Of a stretch of DNA of 64,000 nucleotides, positions 36,337 through 44,581 are shown piece after piece. The position numbers and the translations under genes are program-made. The stretch comes from Helicobacter sp. MIT 21-1697 (lineage in GTDB: Bacteria > Campylobacterota > Campylobacteria > Campylobacterales > Helicobacteraceae), in contig NZ_JAPHNC010000001.1 in NCBI RefSeq assembly GCF_026241255.1, positions 124,001 through 188,000 of the forward strand. Direction: 5' to 3'. Below the pieces are notes generated by a model. It saw only the letters and a program-made list of their open reading frames with translations. It was not told the origin of the DNA and made no database searches. Each line of letters opens with the position of its first letter. The first letter of the stretch is position 1.

Positions 36337-36667
36337 AGGCATAGTAGGTGGTTGCTTTTGATGTCCAAAAGAGGAAAGTCCGAGCTACAAAGACAGGATT
36401 CCATTTAACAAATGGCTAGGGTAACCTAAGGGAAAGTGCAACAGAAAATTACCGCCTTATAGAATCTGTATTTTTTAAGGTAAGGGTGAAAAGGTGGGGT
36501 AAGAGCCTACCGATTTTGCAGCAATGCAAAATGTCTATGCAAACCCAATTCGTAGCAAGAAGAGTATGGTTAAAGTCTTAATAATAAGCTCTTCGCTTGA
36601 GGTATGTTGTGAAGCATATCCTAGATAAATAGCCACCCACGACAGAACTCGGCTTATCGCTATGCCT
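36337..36667 (+). ncRNA. rnpB: RNase P RNA (M1 RNA)
   Basis: Catalytic RNA of RNase P, which trims tRNA 5' leaders. Helix P1 is AGGCATAG (36337-36344) with CTATGCCT (36660-36667). The conserved core element GAGGAAAGTCCGAGCT lies near 36391 and its partner ACAGAACTCGGCTTAT at the 3' end; a GTGCAACAGAAA segment lies in between. Length of about 330 is that of a bacterial A-type RNA with some reduced arms. Boundaries are set by P1 and may be off by a few bases. Confidence 0.93.
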
Positions 36668-36770
36668 ATTTTGGTTACATTTAGATATATGAATTTTCCT
36701 CAAATCTTATTTACAAAATGGAACAAAAGATGCTTGGTAAAACTAACTCTAAAATGTGATGAGGTTAAAA

Positions 36771-37340
36771 ATGCAAGATATTTTATCTACTCTGCACAGA
36801 CACATAAACACGCAATTTACTGAAGAAATGGGGCAGTCTATACCTATGCCAAGTGCGAAGGCTATCCATAGATTCAGCGAGGATATTAAAGGTGCAAATG
36901 AATTTATAGGTGCGCTCCAAAGTGCTTCTGTTGCTCTTAAAAAAATCCTCAAACTTGCCCAAAGTGTAGATATTCAAAGTCAAGAGATACAAATTGCCCA
37001 AGTTAAAAGTGCAATGCAAGAAATTATAGATAATACCTCATTTATGGGTGTTAAACTTTTTGGGACGCAGTTGCACACGCATTTACATACAAAAACATAT
37101 ACTATCACGATTGAGAATCCTATGCCACTTTGTGAGGGCACATCACACACATCATCTTGCGCAAATCCTTCTATGGATACCCTTATCTCTTATGTAGAGG
37201 AAAAGGCAAATGAAATCACGCAAATGCTCCTTGATTTAAGCGAGGCGTTGAGCGAACCTACAAATGCTAAACAAGAGAATAGTTATAATTTTGAGGAGTT
37301 TAATCCACAAGCATTCGCGCAAATGTTTAAGGGGAGATAA
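36771..37340 (+). CDS. Flagellin-like small protein
   Basis: 189-residue protein I cannot assign to a named family. Residues about 60-95 (IAQVKSAMQEIIDNTSFMGVKLFGTQL) resemble the conserved flagellin D0/D1 stretch Q..EI..IA..T.FNG.KLL, and the helix before it (ASVALKKILKLAQSV) also fits a flagellin N-terminal coiled coil. The long C-terminal flagellin half is reduced to a single helix (about 140-165). It may cap, assemble or be secreted by the flagellar system. No signal peptide. ATG 36771 has GAGG six bases upstream; a GTG at 36756 is also in frame. The stop overlaps the gltX start. Confidence 0.5.
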   Translation: MQDILSTLHRHINTQFTEEMGQSIPMPSAKAIHRFSEDIKGANEFIGALQSASVALKKILKLAQSVDIQSQEIQIAQVKSAMQEIIDNTSFMGVKLFGTQLHTHLHTKTYTITIENPMPLCEGTSHTSSCANPSMDTLISYVEEKANEITQMLLDLSEALSEPTNAKQENSYNFEEFNPQAFAQMFKGR

Positions 37341-38665
37341 TGTTACGTTTTGCTCCATCTCCCACAGGTGATATGCACATTGGGAATCTAAGAGCTGCTA
37401 TTTTTAATTTCATCATAGCGAAACAGCAAAATCAAAAATTTTTAATTCGTATTGAGGACACAGATATTGCGCGTAATATTGTAGATAAAGACAAAGAGAT
37501 TCTTAATTTGCTCAATCTTTTTGGTTTATTATGGGATAATCTTGTGTATCAAAGCAGCAATTTTGAACGCCATCGTCAGCTTGCGGAATATCTCATTTCT
37601 AAGGATTTAGCCTTTTATTGTTATTGTTCTAAAGCATTTTTAGAATCTAAACGACTTGAGGCAAAAGAGCAGAAAAAACCTTTTCGTTATGACCCTTCTT
37701 GGGCAGAGATTGAAAAATCAAGCAATGTTAAACCTGTGGTGCGTATTCGTGGAGCAAGTGAAGCCATTAGCTTTGAAGATGCAATTAAGGGCACATTGCG
37801 TTTTGAAGCGAATGAAATAGATAGCTTTGTGATTTTAAAAGAAGATGGTATTCCTACATATAATTTTGCCTGTGCAGTTGATGATATGCTCTATGATATA
37901 AGTTTTATTGTGCGTGGCGAAGATCACGTAAGCAATACGCCTCGTCAGATTCTCATTCATCGCGCTTTGGGCTACGATAAGGTGTTAGGATATGCTCATT
38001 TGCCCATTATACTTGGAGAGAGTGGAAGCAAAATGAGCAAACGCGATAATGCCTCATCAGTAGCTTGGCTTCTCCAAGAGGGATTTTTGCCTCAAGCGAT
38101 TATGAATTATCTTATCTCAATGGGAAATCACACGCCCACAGAAATATTTAAACTCCAAGATTCTTATCATTGGTTTGATATTAAAAATATTGCAAAATCG
38201 CCTGTAAAATTTGATATTAAAAGACTTCGTTTTTTAAATAGGGAGCATCTCAAAATGCTCAATGAGCAAGAATTTGCTCTTTTGCTTGAGAGCAAAGATA
38301 GCTCTGTGGGTGCGCTTGGGAAGCTGTATTTGCAAGAAGCGAGCACCTTAAATGAGATTCGCTCCAAAATAGAAAGCATTTTCGCTCCAAAATGCATCAC
38401 TCAAAGCGAAAATGGTGAAAATTTTGAAAATGAGTGTAAAATGCTCTATGATATTTTGCACAAAATGATAGAATCTTATGATGAATCTTTAAATGCCTAT
38501 GACACGCTTAAAAATGCTCTTATGGAAAAAAGCTCTTTGAAGGGCAAAAAGTTTTTTAAACCTTTGCGGATACTTCTTACAGGGCAAACTCAAGGTTTAG
38601 AATTGAGTGAGCTTTATCCATATTTGCGCTTTTTCTTGCGTGATATTGTGCGTTTGGATAAGTAA
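37340..38665 (+). CDS. gltX: Glutamate--tRNA ligase GltX
   Basis: 441-residue class I aminoacyl-tRNA synthetase. RFAPSPTGDMHIGNLR holds the HIGH-type motif and KMSKRD the second signature. The length is on the short side, as in one of the two GltX copies I recall from Helicobacter, where the two share work on tRNA-Glu and tRNA-Gln. The second copy is not in the window. ATG overlaps the previous stop. It leads the run gltX-yggT-slt-galU-hypothetical-murA. Confidence 0.92.
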   Translation: MLRFAPSPTGDMHIGNLRAAIFNFIIAKQQNQKFLIRIEDTDIARNIVDKDKEILNLLNLFGLLWDNLVYQSSNFERHRQLAEYLISKDLAFYCYCSKAFLESKRLEAKEQKKPFRYDPSWAEIEKSSNVKPVVRIRGASEAISFEDAIKGTLRFEANEIDSFVILKEDGIPTYNFACAVDDMLYDISFIVRGEDHVSNTPRQILIHRALGYDKVLGYAHLPIILGESGSKMSKRDNASSVAWLLQEGFLPQAIMNYLISMGNHTPTEIFKLQDSYHWFDIKNIAKSPVKFDIKRLRFLNREHLKMLNEQEFALLLESKDSSVGALGKLYLQEASTLNEIRSKIESIFAPKCITQSENGENFENECKMLYDILHKMIESYDESLNAYDTLKNALMEKSSLKGKKFFKPLRILLTGQTQGLELSELYPYLRFFLRDIVRLDK

Positions 38666-38689
38666 GATACGAGCAGGAAAGGAAAAAGA

Positions 38690-38989
38690 ATGGTTTTGGG
38701 CACATTTTTAAGTGCAGTAGCTACGATTATGAGTATGCTTATAAATCTTTATGTGTGGATTATCGTCATTGCTGCACTTATAAGTTGGGTGCGTCCAGAT
38801 CCTTTTAATCCCATTGTGCAAGTGCTCAATCGCCTCACACAACCTTTCTATGCAAAAATTCGCAAAATCATACCAACAACTATAAATGGCATAGATTTTT
38901 CTCCCTTAATCGCAGCAGTCGTGCTTAAATTTATTGATTTATCTCTTGTGCAGATTCTTATGCAATATGCAGTAAGACTTGGAATCTGA
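38690..38989 (+). CDS. YggT family membrane protein
   Basis: 99 residues with two hydrophobic helices. The family pattern WVRPDPFNPIVQVLNRLTQPFYAKIRK between them is clear. YggT proteins are linked to osmotic or cell-division related functions but without a firm biochemical role. It is 24 bases downstream of gltX and runs slightly into the upstream frame of slt. Confidence 0.8.
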   Translation: MVLGTFLSAVATIMSMLINLYVWIIVIAALISWVRPDPFNPIVQVLNRLTQPFYAKIRKIIPTTINGIDFSPLIAAVVLKFIDLSLVQILMQYAVRLGI

Positions 38990-39011
38990 TACAAACAAAG
39001 TGGAGAAAGTT

Positions 39012-40640
39012 ATGAGAGTCATTGTATTATTGTTTTTATGTTGTGTTTTAAGTTATGCGCATACAGAAATTACGCTTGAGTTTTTACAATCTAAACCCAA
39101 AGGCTTAGCAAGAGATTTTTATATTTGGCAATTTCTTTCAGATGAGCAAACAAGCCTTAAAGATGCCCTTAAAGCCTATGAGCTTATTTTTCGCAAAACC
39201 TCAAAGCTTAATAGTCTCCTTAGTGCTAAGGGAAAGGTAAGTGAGCTTCCGCGCAACCTGTATTGCCAACGCTTAAGTTTTGATAAGCTCAAAAAACAAG
39301 ATAATGCGTGTATTAAAGCAGGATTAAATCTAGCTAATATCCCTTCTATGCCACAAAAAAATAAAGACTTTTTGCTCAAAAAATTTCAAAATGATCCAGC
39401 TTTTAGAAAACGTATTGAGATTTTAAGCAAACCTAATATCCTCACAGGTATGCTTGGGAGTGATGCACAAACTTTTGCTAGCATTTATCGTGCATTGAGG
39501 GCGAATCAGCGCACACAGATTCTCAATCAAGATATTAAGCCCCAAGCACTTAAAAAGCTTGCTGATGAAAATAATACAGCTTTTAATACTATGCTTCAAG
39601 CCATTATTGTTACACACGATAATAGCTATGATAAGTTTAAAAAATCTCTTGTAGGGGCAAATATTACAGGTGCGGATTCTTATACACTTTTTATGTTAGG
39701 ATTAAATGAAATCTTACATCACAATCCCAAAGCAGCGCTCACATATTTTAAGCTCTCTAATGCGAATGCTACAACAGCTATGCAGAAAAATAGGACATTA
39801 TTTTGGCAATATCGTTTAAGCAATGATACTAAAGTGCTTGAAACTCTTGGGGCAAGCACAAATGTAGATTTATATACAATTTATGCTCATCAAAAACTCG
39901 GTATTGAGCCAAGTTATCAAGTCGTTACACATTTAGAGAATCTCTCACCCAAAAAACCCAATTTTGATATTAAAGACCCTTTTCAGTGGCAACTTTTAAA
40001 AGAGAATCTTACCCAAATTAAAAGTGATAAAGATTTGAAAGAATTAAGTAAGCATTTTGCCTATGAGGATACAAGCGCACATCTTGCTTATATACTTAAT
40101 CAGCTTAATAGATTTAAGATTCATTATTTTATTACACCCTTTAGCAATAAAATCAAATGGAAAAACGACCACGAAAAAGCTTTCACCTATGCTATTGCTA
40201 AACAAGAAAGCATACTTTTGCCAGCTCTTGTTTCAACTTCGTATGCGCTTGGTATGATGCAGATTATGCCTTTTAATGTGCAGCCTTTTGCTAAAAGTTT
40301 AAAACGCGATAATATTAGCTTAGAAGATATGTTTGACCCTGTTACCGCACTTGAATTTGGGACATTTTATTTGAATGATTTAGCGCGTGAATTTAAGCAC
40401 CCACTTTTTGTTTCCTATGCTTATAATGGTGGTCCGGGATTTTTGCGCCGCACACTTAAAAGTAAAACACTCTTTTTGAAAAAACGCGATTATGAGCCGT
40501 GGCTTTCTATGGAGCTTATTCCTTATAAAGAATCTCGTGATTATGGACTTAGAGTATTGGCAAATTATATTGTTTATCAAGCAAGCTTTGGGAATAATAT
40601 CAATCTTGAAAATTATTTAAAACAAACACTTGTAAATTAA
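39012..40640 (+). CDS. slt: Soluble lytic murein transglycosylase
   Basis: 542-residue exported enzyme that cleaves peptidoglycan with formation of 1,6-anhydro ends. A signal peptide (MRVIVLLFLCCVLSYA) leads into a long helical superhelix, followed by a C-terminal SLT domain with catalytic Glu in AIAKQESILLP, then ALGMMQIMPFN and SYAYNGGPG. ATG 39012 has GGAG six bases upstream; the in-frame start at 38979 would put eleven charged residues ahead of the signal peptide. In Helicobacter this enzyme contributes to wall turnover and muropeptide release. Confidence 0.92.
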   Translation: MRVIVLLFLCCVLSYAHTEITLEFLQSKPKGLARDFYIWQFLSDEQTSLKDALKAYELIFRKTSKLNSLLSAKGKVSELPRNLYCQRLSFDKLKKQDNACIKAGLNLANIPSMPQKNKDFLLKKFQNDPAFRKRIEILSKPNILTGMLGSDAQTFASIYRALRANQRTQILNQDIKPQALKKLADENNTAFNTMLQAIIVTHDNSYDKFKKSLVGANITGADSYTLFMLGLNEILHHNPKAALTYFKLSNANATTAMQKNRTLFWQYRLSNDTKVLETLGASTNVDLYTIYAHQKLGIEPSYQVVTHLENLSPKKPNFDIKDPFQWQLLKENLTQIKSDKDLKELSKHFAYEDTSAHLAYILNQLNRFKIHYFITPFSNKIKWKNDHEKAFTYAIAKQESILLPALVSTSYALGMMQIMPFNVQPFAKSLKRDNISLEDMFDPVTALEFGTFYLNDLAREFKHPLFVSYAYNGGPGFLRRTLKSKTLFLKKRDYEPWLSMELIPYKESRDYGLRVLANYIVYQASFGNNINLENYLKQTLVN

Positions 40641-40652
40641 TAAGGAGATTGT

Positions 40653-41483
40653 ATGATAAATAAATGTCTTTTTCCAGCTGCAGGATATGGTACGCGATTT
40701 TTGCCTGCTACAAAAGCTATGCCCAAAGAAATGCTACCCATACTCACAAAACCACTTATTCAATATGGCGTGGAAGAAGCCTTAGAATCAGGTTGTCATA
40801 ATGTAGGCATTGTTACAGGACGAGGCAAACGCGCTATTGAAGATTATTTTGATGTGAGTTATGAATTAGAACATCAAATATCAGGCACAGATAAAGAGGA
40901 TTTATTAAGAGAGATTCGTAACCTTACAGATACTTGCACCTTTTCTTATACGCGTCAAATTGCGATGAAAGGATTAGGAGATGCTATTTTAAAGGGTAAA
41001 ACCCTCATTGGAGATGAACCTTTTGCTGTAATTCTTGCTGATGATTTATGTATCAACCCGCAAGGTAAAGGTGTGCTTACCCAAATGGTAGAGCTGTATA
41101 AAAAATATCAATGTTGCATTGTTGCCATTGAAGAAGTCCAAAGAAGTGATGTGGATAAATATGGCATTATTGAGGGAGAAGAAATAGAATCTGGTGTGTA
41201 TGAAGTGAGCAATATGATAGAAAAGCCAAGCATAGATAAAGCTCCAAGCAATTTTGCTATTATCGGGCGCTATATTCTTACGCCTGATATTTTTGATATT
41301 CTAGCAGTTACACAACCGGGCAAAAAGGGAGAGATTCAAATTACTGATGCACTTTTAGAGCAAAGTAAAAAAAGACGCGTATTGGCATATAAATTTCAAG
41401 GCAAACGCTATGATTGCGGAAGTATTGATGGTTATGTCAAAGCAACTATGGATTTTTATCAGGCTTTAAATACAAATGTTTAA
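40653..41483 (+). CDS. galU: UTP--glucose-1-phosphate uridylyltransferase GalU
   Basis: 276-residue nucleotidyltransferase that makes UDP-glucose for LPS and other glycans. The N-terminal signature FPAAGYGTRFLPATKAMPKEMLPI is textbook, with GLGDAIL, a divalent-metal DD in ILADDLCI, and the sugar-binding VYEVSNMIEKPS. Product of the phosphohexomutase at 2.4-3.8 kb could feed it. ATG follows AAGGAG. It overlaps the next gene by eight bases. Confidence 0.95.
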   Translation: MINKCLFPAAGYGTRFLPATKAMPKEMLPILTKPLIQYGVEEALESGCHNVGIVTGRGKRAIEDYFDVSYELEHQISGTDKEDLLREIRNLTDTCTFSYTRQIAMKGLGDAILKGKTLIGDEPFAVILADDLCINPQGKGVLTQMVELYKKYQCCIVAIEEVQRSDVDKYGIIEGEEIESGVYEVSNMIEKPSIDKAPSNFAIIGRYILTPDIFDILAVTQPGKKGEIQITDALLEQSKKRRVLAYKFQGKRYDCGSIDGYVKATMDFYQALNTNV

Positions 41484-41883
41484 TCTTAGTTTTTATGTTA
41501 TTTGTTGGTTATGTTTTTTTTTGCTATGCTTACCTATTATCTTTAGTGGGCTTTTTGCTATTGCTCTTGAAGAGGAAAAAGTTCAAACAAACCAGAGTGC
41601 ATTGAAAGCGCTTGCAGGAAAGTTTGATAAATGTGCCAATGATAAGGCTAAGCTTAGAGCATTACTTGAGGAGTTTATACAGAGATTTAAAACACAACCT
41701 GAAGATGAAAGTGAGCATAGTTTGTGGCTTGAGATGATTTCTAAATTTGTAACGAATATGAATCTTATGGAAGTTGATGAGGTGGTGAGTTTTCAGGATA
41801 ATCTTGAGAGTGCGAACCCCGAAAAAAAGGGAGAAATCAAAGAAGCCATTGGCAAAGCTTTACAAAAACGAGAGAATAAATAA
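41476..41883 (+). CDS. Conserved hypothetical protein with N-terminal membrane anchor
   Basis: 135 residues. One hydrophobic segment (about residues 5-30) is followed by a mostly helical acidic domain with [29 protein letters not shown]. No catalytic motif. It sits between galU and murA as HP0647 does in my memory of H. pylori, so it is conserved in the genus, but the function is unknown. It overlaps galU by eight bases. Confidence 0.7.
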   Translation: MFNLSFYVICWLCFFLLCLPIIFSGLFAIALEEEKVQTNQSALKALAGKFDKCANDKAKLRALLEEFIQRFKTQPEDESEHSLWLEMISKFVTNMNLMEVDEVVSFQDNLESANPEKKGEIKEAIGKALQKRENK

Positions 41884-41899
41884 TAAAGGATTTTATAGT

Positions 41900-43165
41900 A
41901 TGGATTATTTACAAATTAAGAAAAGCCCATCGCTTCAAGGAAAGGTGAGTATTTCTGGTGCGAAAAATTCAGCCCTGCCTATTCTTGCTGCGACATTGTT
42001 GAGCCAAAATGAAGTAACAATTCATAATCTCCCTGATGTTGCCGATGTAAAGACACTCGCTAAACTTTTAGAACATTTAGGTGTAAATATTACTTGGCAT
42101 AATCCCACATCACTTACTTGCCACGCTCAAAATATTGTCCATCAACGCGCTATTTATGATATTGTGCGCAAAATGCGTGCTTCTATCCTCGTGCTTGGAC
42201 CTCTTCTTTCGCGTTTTGGTTATTGTGAAGTAAGTTTGCCCGGTGGGTGTGCTATTGGTGCGCGTCCTGTGGATTTGCATATTAAAGCAATGGAAAAAAT
42301 GGGTGCAAATATTCAAATTAAAGGTGGATATATCATTGCAGAGGCTAAAGGCGGACTTAAAGGTGCAGATATTTTATTTGATAAAATCACCGTTACAGGA
42401 AGCGAAAATGTGATTATGGCAGCTGCCCTAGCACAAGGGAAAACACATATTATTAATGCTGCAAAAGAACCTGAAGTTGTGCAATTATGCGAGATTCTAT
42501 CTAGTAGTGGCGTAAGGATTGAGGGTATTGGTGGCAATGAGCTTATTATTTATGGCACAGGCGGAGAATTGCTCAATTTTGCACCTATTCGTGTCATACC
42601 TGATAGAATTGAAGCAGGGACATATCTTTGCGCTGGGGCGATTACACATTCTTCTATCACATTAGAGAATATTGAAAACAATCATCTTAGTGCTATAACT
42701 GATAAATTAGAGGAAATTGGCTTTGGCTTTAACAAAAGTGAGCATTCTTTGACTTTGCTTCCAGCAAAGACACTCAAACCTTTTGAAATTATCACAACTG
42801 AATATCCCGGATTCCCTACTGATATGCAAGCACAATTTATGGCATTGGCGACACAATGTGAGGGCACAAGTGTCATTGAAGAGCGTTTATTTGAAAATCG
42901 CTTTATGCACGTAAGTGAATTGCAGCGATTGGGTGCGGATATTTCGCTCAAAGGGAATCACGCTACGATTAAGGGCGTTAGTCCATTGGTTGGAGCTGAT
43001 GTGATGGCGACAGATTTACGCGCGAGTTCTGCATTGGTTGTAGCTTCGCTTGTGAGTGAGGGCACAACAAATATTCATAGAATCTATCATCTTGATAGAG
43101 GATATGAAAGTCTTGAGCGCAAGTTGGCACAATTAGGCGTAAATATCGTGCGCCTAAGAAGTTAG
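41900..43165 (+). CDS. murA: UDP-N-acetylglucosamine 1-carboxyvinyltransferase MurA
   Basis: 421-residue enzyme that transfers enolpyruvate to UDP-GlcNAc, the first committed step of peptidoglycan synthesis and the target of fosfomycin. [16 protein letters not shown] is at the N-terminus; the PEP-binding cysteine is in [16 protein letters not shown], so a Cys and not an Asp is present and the enzyme should be fosfomycin-sensitive by family rule. ATG 41900 with AAAGGA is preferred over the open frame from 41804, which overlaps the preceding gene. Confidence 0.95.
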   Translation: MDYLQIKKSPSLQGKVSISGAKNSALPILAATLLSQNEVTIHNLPDVADVKTLAKLLEHLGVNITWHNPTSLTCHAQNIVHQRAIYDIVRKMRASILVLGPLLSRFGYCEVSLPGGCAIGARPVDLHIKAMEKMGANIQIKGGYIIAEAKGGLKGADILFDKITVTGSENVIMAAALAQGKTHIINAAKEPEVVQLCEILSSSGVRIEGIGGNELIIYGTGGELLNFAPIRVIPDRIEAGTYLCAGAITHSSITLENIENNHLSAITDKLEEIGFGFNKSEHSLTLLPAKTLKPFEIITTEYPGFPTDMQAQFMALATQCEGTSVIEERLFENRFMHVSELQRLGADISLKGNHATIKGVSPLVGADVMATDLRASSALVVASLVSEGTTNIHRIYHLDRGYESLERKLAQLGVNIVRLRS

Positions 43166-43188
43166 ATTCTTTTAAGGAGTAAGAAGAA

Positions 43189-43785
43189 GTGAAAGCAGTA
43201 AAAATCATATTTTTAATCCTAATGTGCAAATTGCTCATATTTGAAATTGCTTGGGCTTCAGAAGAATATGATGTGAGAATCTCCTACACAGGCGATAAAA
43301 AATCCCCGATTGTCATCAGAACGCAATATTGTAAAGGCACAACGATGAAATGTGGCACACAAATCAAAAAAGCACCTAATGGCAAAGTGATTTTTCGTGC
43401 ATTTTATGATAAAGATAAATATGAGGGAAAAGTGAGTTCTTATTACCTTGATGGCGGGATTAAAGAAGAGCGTTACTACAATGAGGGAAAAGAAGAGGGC
43501 AAACGCGTCCTTTATTTTCCTAATGGCAAAGTGCAGAGTGAGCAAGAATATAAGCTCAATAAGCGCGAGGGTGAGGGCAAAAAATATTATGAATCTGGTG
43601 TGTTGCAAGAGAGTTTTATTTATGAAAATAACGAGCGCGAGGGTGTGAGAGCAGAGTTTGATAAAAATGGTGTGCTACAATATGAGACGCTTTATAAAAA
43701 AGGTAAGAAACAATGGATGAAGCATTATGATGAAAAAGGCACAATGATTGAGGAGAAAAATTGTCGTTGGCAAACTTGTTATTAA
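43189..43785 (+). CDS. Exported YwqK/MORN-2 repeat protein
   Basis: 198 residues. A signal peptide (MKAVKIIFLILMCKLLIFEIAWA) is followed by tandem short repeats of about 23 residues of the form YY.(D/N)G..(Q/K)E..Y..(G/N)K.EG, for example PNGKVQSEQEYKLNKREGEG. These are MORN-2/YwqK-type repeats, which databases often call 'antitoxin' by name only; no toxin is adjacent. The start is GTG 43189 with AAGGAG. Cysteines at the mature N-terminus and C-terminus (CKGTTMKC, CRWQTC) suggest disulfides. Its role is unknown; it forms a pair with the next gene. Confidence 0.65.
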   Translation: MKAVKIIFLILMCKLLIFEIAWASEEYDVRISYTGDKKSPIVIRTQYCKGTTMKCGTQIKKAPNGKVIFRAFYDKDKYEGKVSSYYLDGGIKEERYYNEGKEEGKRVLYFPNGKVQSEQEYKLNKREGEGKKYYESGVLQESFIYENNEREGVRAEFDKNGVLQYETLYKKGKKQWMKHYDEKGTMIEEKNCRWQTCY

Positions 43786-43806
43786 ATTTATCACAGAGGA
43801 GGGATA

Positions 43807-44517
43807 ATGAGTATTTGGTATGCTAGAATCAAACAGGGGATAAATAAAAAATTAGTGCTTATGGGTAGTATAAGTGTGTTGATACTAGGAGGTTGTGTAG
43901 GTGAGCAAGTTGCCTTACCACAGGATTCTCAAATACACAATCAAACTTCTCCAAAAAACAAACATACTCCTTTGAGTACGCAGCAAAAACCACTTCCTGC
44001 CACAATACAAGAATCAAATCAGAAACCCTCCTATTCTCAAGCAGCACTTGAAAAAATTGTTGGGGAGCAAAGCACAGGGGAAGTGCGCGATAATGGACGC
44101 ACTTTTAGGGCAGAAATCACCTATAAACCGGGCACGAAAATCAAGCACGGCAAAGAGGTTTTGTATTACCTCAATGGCACAATGGCGCAGCGAGCATTTT
44201 ATGTTGATGGCAAAAAAGAAGATGTGTTTGAGATTTTTAGTGAAAAAGGTATTCTTATTTATCAAGCGCATTATAGTGCGGGGCAGCTCAATGGCTTGTG
44301 TCGTATGTTTGATGTTGCTAATGGTAATATTAAGAGTGAGATGAATTTTGTAAGGGGTATTCAAGAGGGGCAAACGAATATTTATAATACGGCAGGGAAA
44401 CTTTGGTATCAGCTCCAATACAAGCAGGGCAAAAAAGAGGGTGTTGCAAAAGAATTTGATGAAAATGGCAGGGTAGTGCGTGAAGTGCGTTATGCCAATG
44501 ATAAAGAGATAAAATAG
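43807..44517 (+). CDS. YwqK/MORN-2 repeat lipoprotein
   Basis: 236 residues. Lipoprotein signal with lipobox LILGGC (cysteine at about residue 31), a low-complexity Gln/Ser/Pro linker, then the same type of repeats as the upstream neighbour (YLNGTMAQRAFYVDGKKEDV, FDVANGNIKSEMNFVRGIQEG, QYKQGKKEGVAKEFDENG). The genes are 21 bases apart and probably one unit. It is likely anchored to the outer membrane or the inner membrane outer face. Function unknown; it lies ahead of the TonB-dependent receptor, so a surface role is an inference from context. Confidence 0.6.
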   Translation: MSIWYARIKQGINKKLVLMGSISVLILGGCVGEQVALPQDSQIHNQTSPKNKHTPLSTQQKPLPATIQESNQKPSYSQAALEKIVGEQSTGEVRDNGRTFRAEITYKPGTKIKHGKEVLYYLNGTMAQRAFYVDGKKEDVFEIFSEKGILIYQAHYSAGQLNGLCRMFDVANGNIKSEMNFVRGIQEGQTNIYNTAGKLWYQLQYKQGKKEGVAKEFDENGRVVREVRYANDKEIK

Positions 44518-44569
44518 TTTTAACATTTTTTTAAAAATTTACGATACTATATCAAATTGACAAAATGCA

Positions 44570-44578
44570 GGGGGGGGG
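44570..44578 (+). repeat. G9 homopolymer in the Shine-Dalgarno position of the first TonB receptor
   Basis: Nine G ending three bases before ATG 44582. It replaces a normal ribosome site. An ATG at 44565 reads through the tract; with nine G it ends on a TGA overlapping the gene's ATG, and with ten it would run in frame into the gene. Confidence 0.85.
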
Positions 44579-44581
44579 ATT

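Noticed and set aside
43189-44517. Toxin-antitoxin module
   Set aside because: The YwqK label is only a family name; there is no toxin gene and both proteins carry export signals.
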